Source of the DNA: Corydoras sp. C115
Taxonomy: Eukaryota > Chordata > Actinopteri > Siluriformes > Callichthyidae
NCBI GenBank assembly: GCA_019802505.1
Contig: JAFMOC010000003.1
Location: 3,169,001-3,233,000 of the forward strand
Direction of reading: 5' to 3'
Length of the DNA stretch: 64,000 nt
Shown here: piece by piece, positions 1 to 11,262 of the stretch
Numbering within the stretch: the stretch's first letter is position 1
Layout: each line of letters opens with the position of its first letter
Translations under genes and position numbers: made by a program
Notes under the pieces: model-generated
What the model saw: only the letters and a program-made list of their open reading frames with translations
Database searches by the model: none
What the model was told of the DNA's origin: nothing

Positions 1-93
1 CTTGAGGATTTGGCATCGCATTTTGAAATGCGCACTCAGGTAACAATGATAAAGTCAACATAAGTTTAACACATTCTTATACAATTCATGTCA

Positions 94-167
<74 letters not shown>

Positions 168-2621
168 ATGTTACAACTATTTATTGTGCAAAATAAACAT
201 TGTGACTTCAATGATATGTATTCCCTGTAAAGAAGAATGTGTGAATACATAGAGTAAACAGAACAAACAGTTAGAACTAAGGTCTAGTACAGTGTTGTGC
301 TTTTTACTGCTTTGCTGCAAACCTGAATCAGATTGGAATGAATAAAATATCCATACAGTCCCTTCTTTCTGTAATTTTATATCAATCTCATTAGCTTTAG
401 GAGTGAACTGCGTGTGTGAATGCACACACTCATGTATGAAGAACAGATAGAACAGTTTACACATTTAATATCACAATTATTAAGACTATATGTATAACAA
501 AGAACAAATAGAAAATGCCATAATTATAAACAATAAAGCCAATATTTAATGTTATGACCCAAAAAAACTGCTGTATTAATAAATATGCACTTTATAGATT
601 TCCTATGACATTTTGCCTTAATCAAGCACTGAGGTTGAAAGATGTACCTCTGCATTTGGAACACTTGGAAAACACTGGTTTTTGTAAGATTTGGCCACCA
701 TGAGAAATTCTATCATAGTTTGAAATATAAAGTTAGTTGACAGTTTACCCATGTGTAAACAGATGATTAATTATAGTTAAATATATTCACCTGGTAGCTA
801 AGAAACATAAGGTGTAGAAGCATCTGAAAATGGAGGAATAGTGAGATCAGAGAACATCTGTTGGCGGTGACTACCGAAATTATAAAAAAGCTTTTTATTA
901 AATATAAAAACAACAATTATGCGCAGAATGTTCTGGGCTTCTATTTAGCACTGTTTACTTTTCCTCTGCAGGATGCGATAGCAAGGTTGCAGGACCTGAT
1001 CAGTGACGGCACACTCACAGGTTTGTTTTATTTGTTTTAAGACTTGTGTTTGCTCTGAATACTGGGACACACACAACACCTACAGGATACAGCTTTGATA
1101 TCACATTTTAAGTTGGTTCTCCTTTGGCAGGTCAAACAGCTTCCTCTCCTCTGGGAAGGCTTTTCACGCGATGCTTTACTGTGTCTGATCTTTATTTTTT
1201 TTTATTTACATAGAAGTGCATTCATGAGTTCAAATTCTAACAATGGCCTTAATACTGCTCTAAGAGATGTTTGCTGAGGTGGAGGTCACCCAGTAATGAC
1301 TTTATGGCCTTTGCTTTGCTTATTACGTGGGCGTGGTAGCTCAGTGGTTAGGGCTATCAATCTGAAGGTTGGGGGTTCAAATCCCAGGTCCACTGAAGTT
1401 ACCAATGTGGAGCAAGACCCTTAACCCTCATTGTTGTGATTAGCCCTGTGTTCACCTTGTACGTCGCTTTGGATAAAAGTGTCTGTTAAATGACCAAATG
1501 TAATGTAAATGTTATTAGGGCACAGTCATGCTGAAATGGGAAAGGACCTTTCCCAAACTGTGTTACAAAGTTGGAAGCGTATAATTGTCCAAAACAGATG
1601 ATTGAGGGCTTAATTCAATACTTATTAGGAAGCATGATCTTATTGTTCTCATATAGTTTGTGATTGTGTTTAAGCTGCTGTAGAGCTGATTGTGTCTGAC
1701 AGCCGCAGTAATATTTCTGTTTACATAGTGAATATATGTTCTATATGTAAGATTAAGGTTACTTTATTTGTTTCCATGACTAAATTTGGTGTGCAATGAA
1801 GAAATCAGCCTCATTCTGATACACACTGAAAATTTTAAAAGCTAAAAAATATTTAAACGTACCTGATCTCAGTGGTCTTTCATCAAAAGTTATGGCTACT
1901 GCTTCTTTCTGCACTTTGGAACTATAAACCTACACCCAGAGCAAAGATGGTGAAATTCAGTTTGTTATAAAATAGGGTGGTAAATAAATAGGACTTAATT
2001 TATTTTGTTAACATCAAAAGATAATTCCTTGTTTTTACACCATGTCACAATCCACTTTAAAAGTGCACCATTTAATAAAGCAATAAGGTACGAGAGGGTG
2101 GTGCGAAAGAGATGTTGGGCATGACGTGTAGCGGAGTACAGTTACACTTCTTTCACATGATTTTTTTTTTTACAATGATGTACAACCTTGAATGCCTTAT
2201 ATGCTATTAGAGTGATTGCTGATCGCTGAGTAACAGGATTCCAGTTTCTCCAACAATCAAATACTGCCATCTAGTGGCCAAACTACAAAATTCATTTTAT
2301 ATCATGCATTGATACGAATGTCACGGCTGGACAAACGGCTTAGCCAAACAGATTTAAGGACAGGAACTTCCCGTTTTATCATGGTGATTAAATGGGGCCC
2401 AGATTAAAGTTAAATAAAGAGAGCTTGTGTAAAATGTTTCCTTTTGTTCTCACTCTGCAGGAGTTATCGACGACAGAGGGAAGTTCATCTTCATCACTCC
2501 AGAAGAAATGAATGCTGTTGCTCAGTTCATCAAACAGAGAGGAAGAGTGTCCATTTCTGAACTGGTTCAGGCCAGTAACACTCTTATTAACCTCAGTCCT
2601 GCAATCCAGAGCTCATCCTGA
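1..2621 (+). CDS. ddrgk1: DDRGK domain-containing protein 1 (UFBP1), C-terminal exons; 5' part outside window
   Basis: Three coding exons join in frame: 1-39 (donor gtaaca), 972-1020 (acceptor ctctgcag, donor gtttgt) and 2461-2621 (acceptor ctctgcag, stop TGA at 2619-2621). They give 82 residues, including LEDLASHFEMRTQ, then DAIARLQDLISDGTLTG, then the diagnostic VIDDRGKFIFITPEE. The last stretch is the DDRGK signature in the C-terminal winged-helix/PCI-like domain. The family protein is an ER-membrane adaptor of the UFM1 E3 complex (with UFL1) and is about 310 residues long, so roughly three quarters of the gene lies left of the window. The tail ends ...SPAIQSSS and differs from the mammalian end, which is normal for this region. 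The first intron carries a (GT)n tract and the second holds nested transposons. Family assignment is secure; only the start is missing. Confidence 0.95.
97..165. repeat. (GT)n microsatellite in ddrgk1 intron
   Basis: About 34 uninterrupted GT dinucleotides lie within the intron between the exons at 1-39 and 972-1020. The rest of that intron (166-960) is AT-rich, with no other feature I can identify. Confidence 0.95.
1095..1600. mobile_element. Tc1-like transposon remnant, split by a SINE
   Basis: The segments 1095-1328 and 1516-1600 resemble the antisense of a common fish Tc1-like transposase region; the phrases 'cctctgggaaggctttt' and 'cccaaactgtgttacaaag' are typical of that family. No reading frame remains. 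The SINE at 1330-1515 interrupts it. The attribution rests on remembered family sequence, not on an alignment. Confidence 0.55.
1330..1515 (+). mobile_element. tRNA-derived SINE, family B (tail 'ggataaaagtgtctg')
   Basis: The head has Pol III boxes: A box in 'tagctcagtggttagg' and B box 'ggttcaaatcc'. The body runs through 'ccaggtccactgaag' to the tail 'cgctttggataaaagtg' and ends with TAATG repeats. 'ttatta' occurs on both sides, consistent with a TSD. Related copies lie at 13911, 34400 (-), 39176 (-), 41935 (-) and 46845 (-). Confidence 0.85.
1601..2460. other. ddrgk1 intron, no recognisable gene
   Basis: Mostly AT-rich intron sequence. I see no open frame with coding character; the only clear signal is the splice acceptor cactctgcag at its right end. 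Confidence 0.6.
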
Positions 2622-2762
2622 TCACAGCCGACCAAAAGCAAACGATCCAGAACATCTCCTGATTACAGCAAAGTAAAACCACAAGGTCCTGATTGTGTTC
2701 AAACACAAATATAGGACTGATGGGAAGCATCTACATCTGTATCTGTCTAGTTCTTTAAAATC

Positions 2763-2768
2763 AATAAA
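2763..2768 (+). terminator. ddrgk1 polyadenylation signal
   Basis: A canonical AATAAA lies 142 bases after the ddrgk1 stop codon, in an AT-rich stretch. This is the first such hexamer downstream on the same strand, giving a short 3' UTR. Confidence 0.6.
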
Positions 2769-3162
2769 CACACAAAAGACGAATGATCTCTTTCCTTGGT
2801 TTTCGCACGTAACATCCTATTTATATGATCATCTGTTTTAAATGACTGAATCATACGATGTTTAATGAGACATGCTTTTTCTGAAATACCCTTTCAGGTT
2901 TACTGAGTTGATTGAGGTACCGTGTACACACACTTCAGGATGTGTTTCATGTGCAGCGGCGTGTAGTTCAGCGGTTACATTTGCAGGATATTAGTCACTA
3001 AATGTTGACAGTTTAAAACCCAACCATCATTTAGAGATACTTTTAAGTTGCTCTGGATTAAATAATAATGTAACAAAGTTACCACTTTGTAATGATTTCA
3101 CTTCTAAGGAAGAGATTTGTGCCCTGAATAGTGTTTTAAAATTGTTTAATACTAGACACTTT

Positions 3163-3340
3163 CATCCCACGGTCCAAAAATATGGATTCAAGGTAAATTG
3201 GCTGCTCTACAGTAAATTGCCCCCATACATTGTGTGTGTATGAGTAAGTGAGTGATGGACACTGTTCTGGGTGTATCTGCCCAGCACCGAAACATTCTCA
3301 CCTGGATAGGCATGGAGAACCATCCCCCCAACCTTAGCTT
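3163..3340 (+). mobile_element. Degenerate V-SINE fragment
   Basis: This is the body of the V-SINE, from 'cccacggtccaaaaata' to 'catggagaaccatcc', without the tRNA head. It is much more diverged than the three copies that follow. Confidence 0.7.
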
Positions 3341-3510
3341 TACATAAATCCTGAAACATAAAACCAAAAATGTTCTTTTTTTTATTTTTGAGGAAAATGA
3401 TTTATTTCTGTAGGAGGCAGATTGACTTTAACGGTTAATTTAAAGATGACATTTAAATCTACTGGATGGCATCGCAAAATTATTTAGTTTAATATGATGC
3501 TTGTCAAGGG

Positions 3511-3709
3511 TAGCACGGTGGCTTAGTGGTTAGAACGTTCGCCTCTCAGCGTTTCTAGGGATTTCCTCCGGTTCGAAGTCAATTGAATTCTCCAAATTGC
3601 CCTCCCATCGATGGGTGCCCAGCGATGGTTTGGCGCCCTGTCCTGGGTCTATCTGCCCAGCGCCCGTGCGACCTTAATAGAGGATGAAGCGGGAGACAGT
3701 GAATGGATA
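3511..3709 (+). mobile_element. V-SINE copy 1 of a tandem trio, internally deleted
   Basis: The tRNA-like head 'gcacggtggcttagtggtt' (A box) leads to a body that has lost about 140 bases, including the usual B-box context. The 3' part 'gcgccctgtcctgggtcta' and the tail are intact. It is preceded by the target sequence atgatgcttgtca. Confidence 0.85.
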
Positions 3710-3721
3710 AATGATGCTTGT

Positions 3722-4070
3722 CCGCGGCATGTGGCTTAGTGGTTAGCACGTTCGCCTCTCAGCACTAGGGATTCTCGGTTCGAATCCCCATCTGGATGGA
3801 GTTTCCATGTTCTCCCCGTGTCTGTGTGGGTTTCCTCCGGTTTCTCCGGTTTCCTCCCACAGTCCAAAAACATGGATCAAGTCAATCGAATTCTCCAAAT
3901 TGCCCCATATAGAGTGTGTCTGTGTGAGCGAGTGTGTGCCCAGCGATGGATTGGCGCCCTGTCCTGGGTCTATCTGCCCAGCGCCTGAGATGTTCTCCCC
4001 TGGATGGGCATGGGGAACCCCACGGCGACCCTGATAGAGAATAAAGCTAAAGATAATGAATGAATGAATG
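3722..4070 (+). mobile_element. V-SINE copy 2 of a tandem trio
   Basis: Near full length: A box 'tggcttagtgg', B box 'ggttcgaatcc', conserved body with 'tttcctcccacagtccaaa', and tail (GAAT)n. The family fits the DANA/Mermaid-type V-SINE superfamily of fish: a tRNA head, a strongly conserved centre and a simple-repeat tail. The same target sequence lies on each side. Confidence 0.9.
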
Positions 4071-4082
4071 ATGCTTGTCAAG

Positions 4083-4425
4083 GGCGGCACGGTGGCTTAG
4101 TGGTTAGCATGTTCTCCTCTCAGCACTAGGGATTCCTGGTTCGAATCCCCATCTGGGTGGAGTTTCCATGTTCTCCCCGTGTCTGCGTGGGTTTCCTCCG
4201 GGTTCTCCAGTTTCCTCCCACAGTCCAAAAACATGGATCAAGTAAATTGAGTTCTCCAAATTGCCCCATATAGAGTGTTTGAGTTAGTGAGTGTGTGCCC
4301 AGCGATGGATTGGCCCCTGTCCTGGGTCTATCTGCCCAGCGCCCGAGACGTTCTCCCCTGGATGGGCATGGGGAACCCCACCGCGACCCTAATAGAGGAT
4401 AAAGCGGGAGATAATGAATGAATGA
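4083..4425 (+). mobile_element. V-SINE copy 3 of a tandem trio
   Basis: Full length, with the same boxes and body as copy 2. It is followed by atgatgtttgtca, a fourth copy of the shared target sequence with one change. Confidence 0.9.
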
Positions 4426-4439
4426 TGTTTGTCAAAAGA

Positions 4440-4927
4440 AGAGTTCCTATTCCAGTCGAACGCTGTGGAGTGTTTGTATTATGAAAAGCACACGATGGCG
4501 CTCGATCGCTTCGTTTACAGGCATTCCCTGTCATCTTCCGGAAATACGGATCACTCCTAAATGCTGCGCTACCTCCAGTACAAGTGCACTACGTCGAAAC
4601 TATTATACAATCTGTTTCACTCCAGCGAATACCCTACAGTTCACATCTGATTTGGTATCAGACCCGGCTGGTTCTGCGGTTCGGTTAGTGTACTCGAGTT
4701 TCATTTCCATCTAACTGCGAACCGAGATATTTCATTCATAAGCGGTTTTTAAGACCAAAGTCTCTTATATGCTGAACTGTGTATTGGTATTTAAAGAGTT
4801 GTGATCCGCTGCGTTCACTTTTACACTGACATATTTAGGAAACATAAGGATTACTGAGCTGATGTTGTTCATGAGAAGTGTTTATCACGTGATGAACGGA
4901 GGCCAACATTCACCTGCACGCGCTCAG
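4440..4927 (+). promoter_or_regulatory. Candidate promoter and 5' noncoding exon of the TMEM127-like gene
   Basis: This stretch is richer in CpG and less repetitive than its surroundings. It ends in 'cgctcag' followed by gtgagg at 4928, a good splice donor. The coding exon at 6798 has an acceptor two bases before its ATG, so an upstream noncoding exon must exist, and this is the best candidate. No TATA box is obvious. This is inference; cDNA would be needed to place the start. Confidence 0.35.
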
Positions 4928-4966
4928 GTGAGGAACACACAGGTACTGATGAATATCACACTCAGT

Positions 4967-5884
4967 ACACACACACACACATTACACACACATTACACAT
5001 ACAGTACACCCACATTACATACATTACATACACATACATACATTACATACAGTACATACACACACACATTACATACAGTACATACACATACATACATTAC
5101 ATACAGTACATACACACACATTACATACAGTACACACACACACACACACATTACATACAGTACATACACATACATACATTACATACAGTACATACACACA
5201 CACATTACATACAGTACATACACACACACATTACATACAGTACATACACACACATTACATACATTACATACAGTACATACACACACACATTACATACAGT
5301 ACATACACATACATACATTACATACAGTACATACACACACACATTACATACATTATATACAGTATACACACACATATATTACATACACACACACACATTA
5401 CATACACACATATACATTACATACACACATACATTACATACACACACATATACATTGCATACACACATACATTACATACACACACACATATACATTACAT
5501 ACACACACACATACATTACATACACACACATATACATAACATACACACATATACATTACACACACATATACATTGCATACACACATACATTACATACACA
5601 CATATACATTACATACACACACAGTAAATTACATACAAAGTATACATACCAAACATACAAACAAATAAACATTACAAACAAAACACATATACATTACACA
5701 CACATATACATTGCATACACACATACATTACATACACACATATACATAACATACACACATATACATTACATACACATATATATTGCATACACACACATAC
5801 ATTACATACACACACATACATTACATACACACACATACATTACATACACACACATATACATAACATACACATATACATCGCTGG

Positions 5885-5912
<28 letters not shown>
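4967..5912. repeat. Complex (CA)-rich satellite of 'cattacatacagtacatac' units
   Basis: Nearly 950 bases of irregular repeats mix (ACAC)n with 'attacatacagtacat' and 'atatacattacatac' blocks. The left half is rich in CAGTACAT and the right half in ATATACATT. Long open frames here (for example 4862-5539) are by-products of a composition that lacks stop codons in one frame. Confidence 0.9.
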
Positions 5913-5916
<4 letters not shown>

Positions 5917-5920
<4 letters not shown>

Positions 5921-5921
5921 C

Positions 5922-5964
<43 letters not shown>
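5917..5964. repeat. (TA)n microsatellite
   Basis: About 20 TA units directly follow the CA satellite. Confidence 0.9.
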
Positions 5965-5969
<5 letters not shown>

Positions 5970-5984
5970 CAGAAAATCAGTATA

Positions 5985-6055
5985 TCAGAATACTTCATTA
6001 ATCTCCAGGGGAAACTGCAGTTTTTACAGATGCTCCATTAGACGTTTATATGTAC
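5985..6055. mobile_element. L2-type LINE 3' tail fragment
   Basis: The motif 'cagaatacttcattaatct' followed by 'ccaggggaaactgcagt' matches the 3' end of fish L2-like LINEs. Similar tails occur at 35712 and 12031 of this window. Confidence 0.55.
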
Positions 6056-6164
6056 AATAGGGGAAATAAAAAATTAATGGTAAGTGCAGGAAAATTTACT
6101 AAAAGTGAAAAAAAACACAGTAAAGTAAAAGTATTCATTACAAAAAAAAAAAAATAAAAATAAT

Positions 6165-6168
<4 letters not shown>

Positions 6169-6221
<53 letters not shown>
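6169..6221. repeat. (TA)n microsatellite
   Basis: About 26 TA units, preceded by A-rich and TAA repeats. Confidence 0.9.
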
Positions 6222-6222
<1 letters not shown>

Positions 6223-6483
6223 TCACACCCACACACAGTGCAGCAGATGTTTGTGGTGTTTTGATTGTCTTGTGCCTTATTGTGTTTACTAGGCACATGA
6301 TCATCAACTATTTTGCAATGCAAGTTGGGAAAGTACAACTTAGGTTTAGGTTAATCTTTTCAAGAAAAAATACAGGACAGAATATGGATCAAGGGCTTTG
6401 AAGGTTATAACTAAAAGCTTATGTATATATGTAATGTGTGTGTGTGTAAATATAACACAATAGCTAATCAACAATCCAATGAG

Positions 6484-6545
6484 AAGGATAGATACTTTAT
6501 AAATCCCAAAGGGAAATTCAAATGGCTGCAACATGCTGTGCAGTG
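6484..6545. mobile_element. LINE 3' tail fragment
   Basis: The segment 'ggatagatactttataaat' then 'cccaaagggaaattcaaa' is the common end of fish Rex/L2-type LINEs. Only about 60 bases remain. A short (GAT)n run follows at 6634-6655. Confidence 0.45.
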
Positions 6546-6797
6546 TAATCTGAAAATCAGAATGGGGAAAAAAGTGGCAGGATTGTTAATGCCAGACTAA
6601 TTAATGATTTCAACTTAATTGAAGTAGCATTTATGATGATGATGATGATGATGATGGTAGTACTGTGTTGCTTATCAGATGCTTTTGCTTGTTAAATTTC
6701 AGAACACCTGAAGCAACAGTTTATATAATGTCTCTCTGGTCAAAGTCTGTCATGCTTCTTGGATATTAAAGTTCTTATAATGTTTCTTTGTGCAGTC

Positions 6798-7856
6798 ATG
6801 CCTCTGCCCCTGAGTTTATCTCCGGCCGCCGTGTACCAGTGCTTCGTTCTGGTTTCTCTTTGTACCTCCATCGCTGACCCAAATTGGATTTACATAAAGA
6901 ACAGCACAGATCCAAATGGCAAGCAGATCATTTATGGAGTGTCTTTTACATTACACGCTGCGCAGAACCTTACTGATACTGGTAATTAGTTCTCTGTAAT
7001 ACTTACATTTGCTTCTGTAAATATTGTCTGTGTTTAACATTTGATGTTTGTTTTTATGTTGGTATAAACACCTTGTACTATAAAATAATGCTGAACAGAC
7101 TATCATAAAGTGATTAAATATGTGGGTGTAACTTATGTTAAGACTGTTATCATTACATGACACTACTGTTATCTGGAAGCTATATTGCCAATATTGCGAT
7201 TTTTATATTGTTGTAGGACGCTTTGCGTTTTAATTTTTATTACATGGTACATCACATACAATGAATAAGTAAGAGCGATTAAAAAAGGTCATAATAAAAA
7301 ATTTAAAAATTCTGGCTTAGTAAAAAAAATAAAATAAAAATTTGGTCATAATTCTGAGATCAAGAGTTAGATTACTGAGATTATTTTAGCATTTTTTCTT
7401 CTTTGTGGCAGAAATAGACTTCAATAAATAATGACCTTATTAAAATTAAAACAAAAGGAAATTTTGGGGACTACTTATGTTTAACATTCCCTTTAGCTTT
7501 TTTTGTTTGGGTTATATTTTTGTTGCAATGACCTTAACAAATAGCCATTTTTAGCGAATCCTCAGTAGTAACAAAATTCCTGCCTCAGTCCTATAAAGTA
7601 CTAAAAATGGAAAGCTGTGTTTTAGGAATTGATTTATAAGATACTTCTGAGACTAGTTTTTTCTTTTTTTAAGATATCCACTCAGGCAAAACTGTATTTT
7701 ATTGTTCAATATATCAAAGTTTAACATGTGAAAAGCTTAATGTACAATTCTTAATGATATGGTCATCAGGCTAGTTAAGTATTTTCAGTTTACCCACTAG
7801 CAATGTCTTATAATTATAGTAGATGGGGGGAAAAAAAGTTAAATTATTTTGTTCTC

Positions 7857-7920
<64 letters not shown>

Positions 7921-9118
7921 AGGCAGTAATACTTCTGATCCATAAAAGGTATATATACCAAATGACCAAATAATAATGTACATATAAGTACATTTACATG
8001 CTCACATTTATACATTATCTGTATATTGCCTGTATAAAGTATTCTAGATTATTTTTGTATTTTTTTATTGTTTAATGTTATGAATTGTCTGCAACCTGTA
8101 CATTGCTTGTATATACTAGAGAGATACCATCAGTAGGAACCAAATTCCTTGTGTGTATCCATATACTTACATATCTTATTCTATACATATCTTATTCTAA
8201 TTCGGATTCTTAGATCAACATCACATGAAAAATAAAATCAAATACATCAACGATGATCGCTGAAAATCAACTGTTGCTTCTTTTGGTAGTGTTACAATGC
8301 CATTCCAAAAAACACTAAGTAAAGCCGTTGTGGGAAACGCATGCACACAAACAATAACAATGTTATAAAGAAGAGTGGGTCCAAAATTCATTCAGAATGA
8401 TGTGAGAGGATAAAAAAGTATCTAAATGTATTGCTGCTAAAGGTGATTTTACAAGCTATTGATTTATGGAATTTATTTTTTACACAAAGCCTTTTCATTC
8501 TGACTTTATTTTAGTTTAACTGAGGTTATGGCTCTATGGTTTTAGATGTTTCACTATTATGACCTGATGGTGAGAGAGAATGTATGAATTATACAAAGTC
8601 TACATACTATGTTAAAGAGTACTGTTGTCTTGTGGTTGTTGCAGCTCCTCTTGGTGGGGTGAATGGACTGGGAATGCATTTGCTTTACACCTTGACGGCT
8701 CTCTGTTATGCTGCAGTGCTCTTCTCCAGCTCTTCTTTCCTGCTGGACTTTCTCAGGGTCCGGTTCCTGCACTTCAGACTGGTGACATCACTTCACATCT
8801 CCACTGGTGAAGCTATAATCCACATAAATAAAGATTAAAACTCAATACTCAAATTATAAAAATTATAAATTCTCTATTTAGTGACATATCTGGTTTCTGA
8901 GTTTTTAAAGTGTCTGAAGTGGTACTTTACCTGCATATAGGAATATTTGTTGATGAAGTTAATAAATATAACTGAACTGCAAAATGTAATGTTCATGACA
9001 TAAATTAATATGGATTCTAAGCGACTTAATGCTACCAAAGAAAACCGATTTGTTGGCTGTTATGGGAGTTGCCCTTTTTCGCCCTCTTACACCAGCCCCA
9101 TTTTATATATATTCATAT

Positions 9119-9215
<97 letters not shown>

Positions 9216-9539
9216 TTTTCTTTTTCAGCAACACTGTGCTGCAGCATCCTGGTCATCTGCACCATCTGTCTGTACGTTATCCGGCAGAACATTCAAAAAG
9301 TGACATTGGTGCTAAAGCCGTACAGATCTTCAGCTAAACCTAATGGATTAAATGCCTACCTTGGAGAGAGTCTAATCATTTTTATATTTGGTTTTATTTT
9401 CTCAATCATGGCCTCTGTATTCAGCTGCTACTACCCCTTAAACCCAGTTACTGACAATCAGCCCCTTCCTGTTGAGGATGATGATGGAGAGAGGGAGCGA
9501 TTGATTTCTGAAGAAGACCGAGAGGAGTTCCCCACTTAG
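6798..9539 (+). CDS. TMEM127-like four-pass membrane protein
   Basis: Three coding exons join in frame: 6798-6981, 8645-8806 and 9229-9539, giving 218 residues and stop TAG. The acceptor tttgtgcag lies two bases before the chosen ATG, so upstream in-frame ATGs are intronic. Hydrophobic segments lie near residues 10-26, 73-97, 118-136 and 163-184. The N-terminal pattern VSLCTSIADPNWIYI parallels the ALCTALAEPAWLHI region of TMEM127, and SSFLLDFLRVRF parallels its second helix. TMEM127 (human, 238 residues) is an endosomal/lysosomal protein that restrains mTOR signalling. The acidic tail here contains ERERLI, which fits the [DE]XXXL[LI] endolysosomal sorting motif. Whether this is tmem127 itself or a paralogue cannot be decided from the window; the similarity is clear only in parts. 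Confidence 0.75.
7859..7918. repeat. (TA)n microsatellite
   Basis: About 30 TA units in the first coding intron of the TMEM127-like gene. The intron (6982-8644) otherwise shows AT-rich sequence without a clear element. Confidence 0.95.
9122..9213. repeat. (TA)n tract abutting a splice acceptor
   Basis: About 46 TA units end 15 bases before the exon at 9229. Only 'ccttttctttttcag' separates the repeat from the exon. Confidence 0.95.
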
Positions 9540-10960
9540 CAACTCTAAAATTTGGAGCTACGTTGAATGCAAACTCACTATTTTACATGGTTTGTTCTTT
9601 GTTGCTTTTAATTTTTTTTTTTACTTTCTGATACATTTTAATCAATTTTACAATTTAAATTTTTATCCAGTAACCAAAATAAGTGACCAAACAATTTAGG
9701 AATATTTAATGCAGGTAATTCTGAGGTCTTGAGAATATGTTGTCAGTTAAAAACAATATATTCGAGTTCAACATTCACAATTGGTTTTGTATTGTAGATA
9801 TACGGTCTCAGCTTCAGGTTTTACTTGAAATCATACAAACTTGTTTAGAATTTCAGAAACGAAGTAAAATGCAACCACTAAATCTATAATATAATCTCTA
9901 ATCACACTGAAGTTAACAGGAGTTCTACATGCATCTTTAAAATAGTCACTTTTGTCTCAAAGCACATTAAGCACAGAAGAAACTTGCTTTAGTTATTTAC
10001 ATGGTTTTCTGAAGGAGTCAGAATGTTTCTCTTTGCACAGTTGACAGTGTAAATGTACAGGAGAAGTATTTCATGTAGAAATGAAGGCTTGCAACTTCTC
10101 ATTTTGCAGTGTTGAGTTTCAAAACTTCCTGTTCCTATGTTTAGTTGGATGAAAAGTAATTTAAAATCATTGCATTGACCTTTTCAAAAGACATAACTGT
10201 TGCACTATTTATGAGTATTTGTAGCTGTTTGCATGGTACTATGTTCTGTATAGTTCTAAGCTCTTTAGTAAAATGATTAGCCTCAGAAGTGTGTTGCCAT
10301 TTCACTTTAACTGAGTTTAAAATTAAAAAGCATTACATGCAATCTGAGTGTTTCAGAATTGAAGCTTTAAAACAGCATTATGCCATTTTTGATTATTGTG
10401 AAGTTCCCCTTTTTTGGAACTTTATTATTGTAAGACACTCACAGGAATGTTCTGTGACATCATACTACAGTTCACTCTGTTGATGCAGTTGGCATGGTAA
10501 TCTACATCTACAAGTATTCATGTAATACCCAAGGGGGCTTTAAAATGCAGGAATCAGTTCACTTGTGAAAATACCATCATTGCTTTTAAAAGGTTGTTTT
10601 GAACTGAACCTTGTCATTGGTTTATTACTGTTCCATCCTTGAATCACTTTTGCTTCTGATCGCTGCAGACTGGGACACCTCACAAGCACTGTTTTTAAGA
10701 TGCTCTGACTCAGTGGTCTAGCCATCAATTGTTGGCTTCCGTCAAACTCACTCAAATTCTTCCGCTTGCCCATTTTTCCTGCTTCTAACATCAACTTTGA
10801 GGATAGAACGTTCACCTGCTACCTAATAAATCCCACCCACTGACAGATGCCGCAATGATGATGGTCAGTGTTATTTACATCACATGTTAATGCTCATTAA
10901 GTTATGTCTGGTCGGTGTATATGGCTGCTTGATTTTAACAGTGGTCATACAACTAAATTC
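9540..10960. other. 3' UTR and flank of the TMEM127-like gene
   Basis: About 1.4 kb of AT-rich sequence without a recognisable gene or dated repeat. AATAAA at 10825-10830 is a possible polyadenylation signal, but no nearer canonical hexamer is clear. The open frame on the minus strand at 10540-10815 shows no family features. Confidence 0.5.
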
Positions 10961-10965
10961 CATCC

Positions 10966-11262
10966 ATCCTTTATCTTTTGCTTAATCCTAAACTAGGGTT
11001 GCAGAGTGGGGGGGTTCCCCCATGCCCATCCAGGGGAGAACATTTGGCAGCCACCCAGGACAGTGCACCAATCTATTGCTGGGCACACACCACACTGACA
11101 CACTACAATATATGGGGCAATTTGGAGCAGCCAATTTACATTGAATCTATGTATTTGGACTGTGGGAGAAAACCACAGGGAGAACATAAAAAACACCTAG
11201 ATCGGAATTCAAACCTTGTATCCCGAGCATTAAGAAGCGAAAGTGCACCATGTCGTTTGTCT
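10966..11262 (-). mobile_element. V-SINE, diverged
   Basis: The reverse complement of the V-SINE: 'catgcccatccaggggaga', 'ctatatatggggcaattt' (with changes), and a decayed B-box region near 11200. No clear TSD, so it is older than most copies here. Confidence 0.75.

Noticed and set aside
1331..1395. tRNA gene suggested by A and B boxes (also in every SINE head)
   Set aside because: No full cloverleaf with paired acceptor and anticodon arms follows; each head continues into a SINE body.
3807..4034. Frames starting MFSPCLCGFPP and similar at many places (22300, 29437, 40925, 52482, 53227, 58389, 60212)
   Set aside because: All are the same translation of the V-SINE body; no splice context or conservation beyond the repeat.
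4862..6060. Long plus-strand frames of 225 and 201 residues rich in His, Tyr and Thr
   Set aside because: They lie wholly in the CA/TA satellite; the composition removes stop codons in one frame, and the translation only repeats the DNA repeat.
6759..6797. Upstream ATG at 6759 as start of the TMEM127-like protein
   Set aside because: A splice acceptor (tttgtgcag) lies between it and the ATG at 6798, and the residues it would add have no counterpart in the family.
10540..10815. 91-residue minus-strand frame downstream of the TMEM127-like gene
   Set aside because: No recognisable motif, no splice or promoter support, and length is within chance for this stretch.
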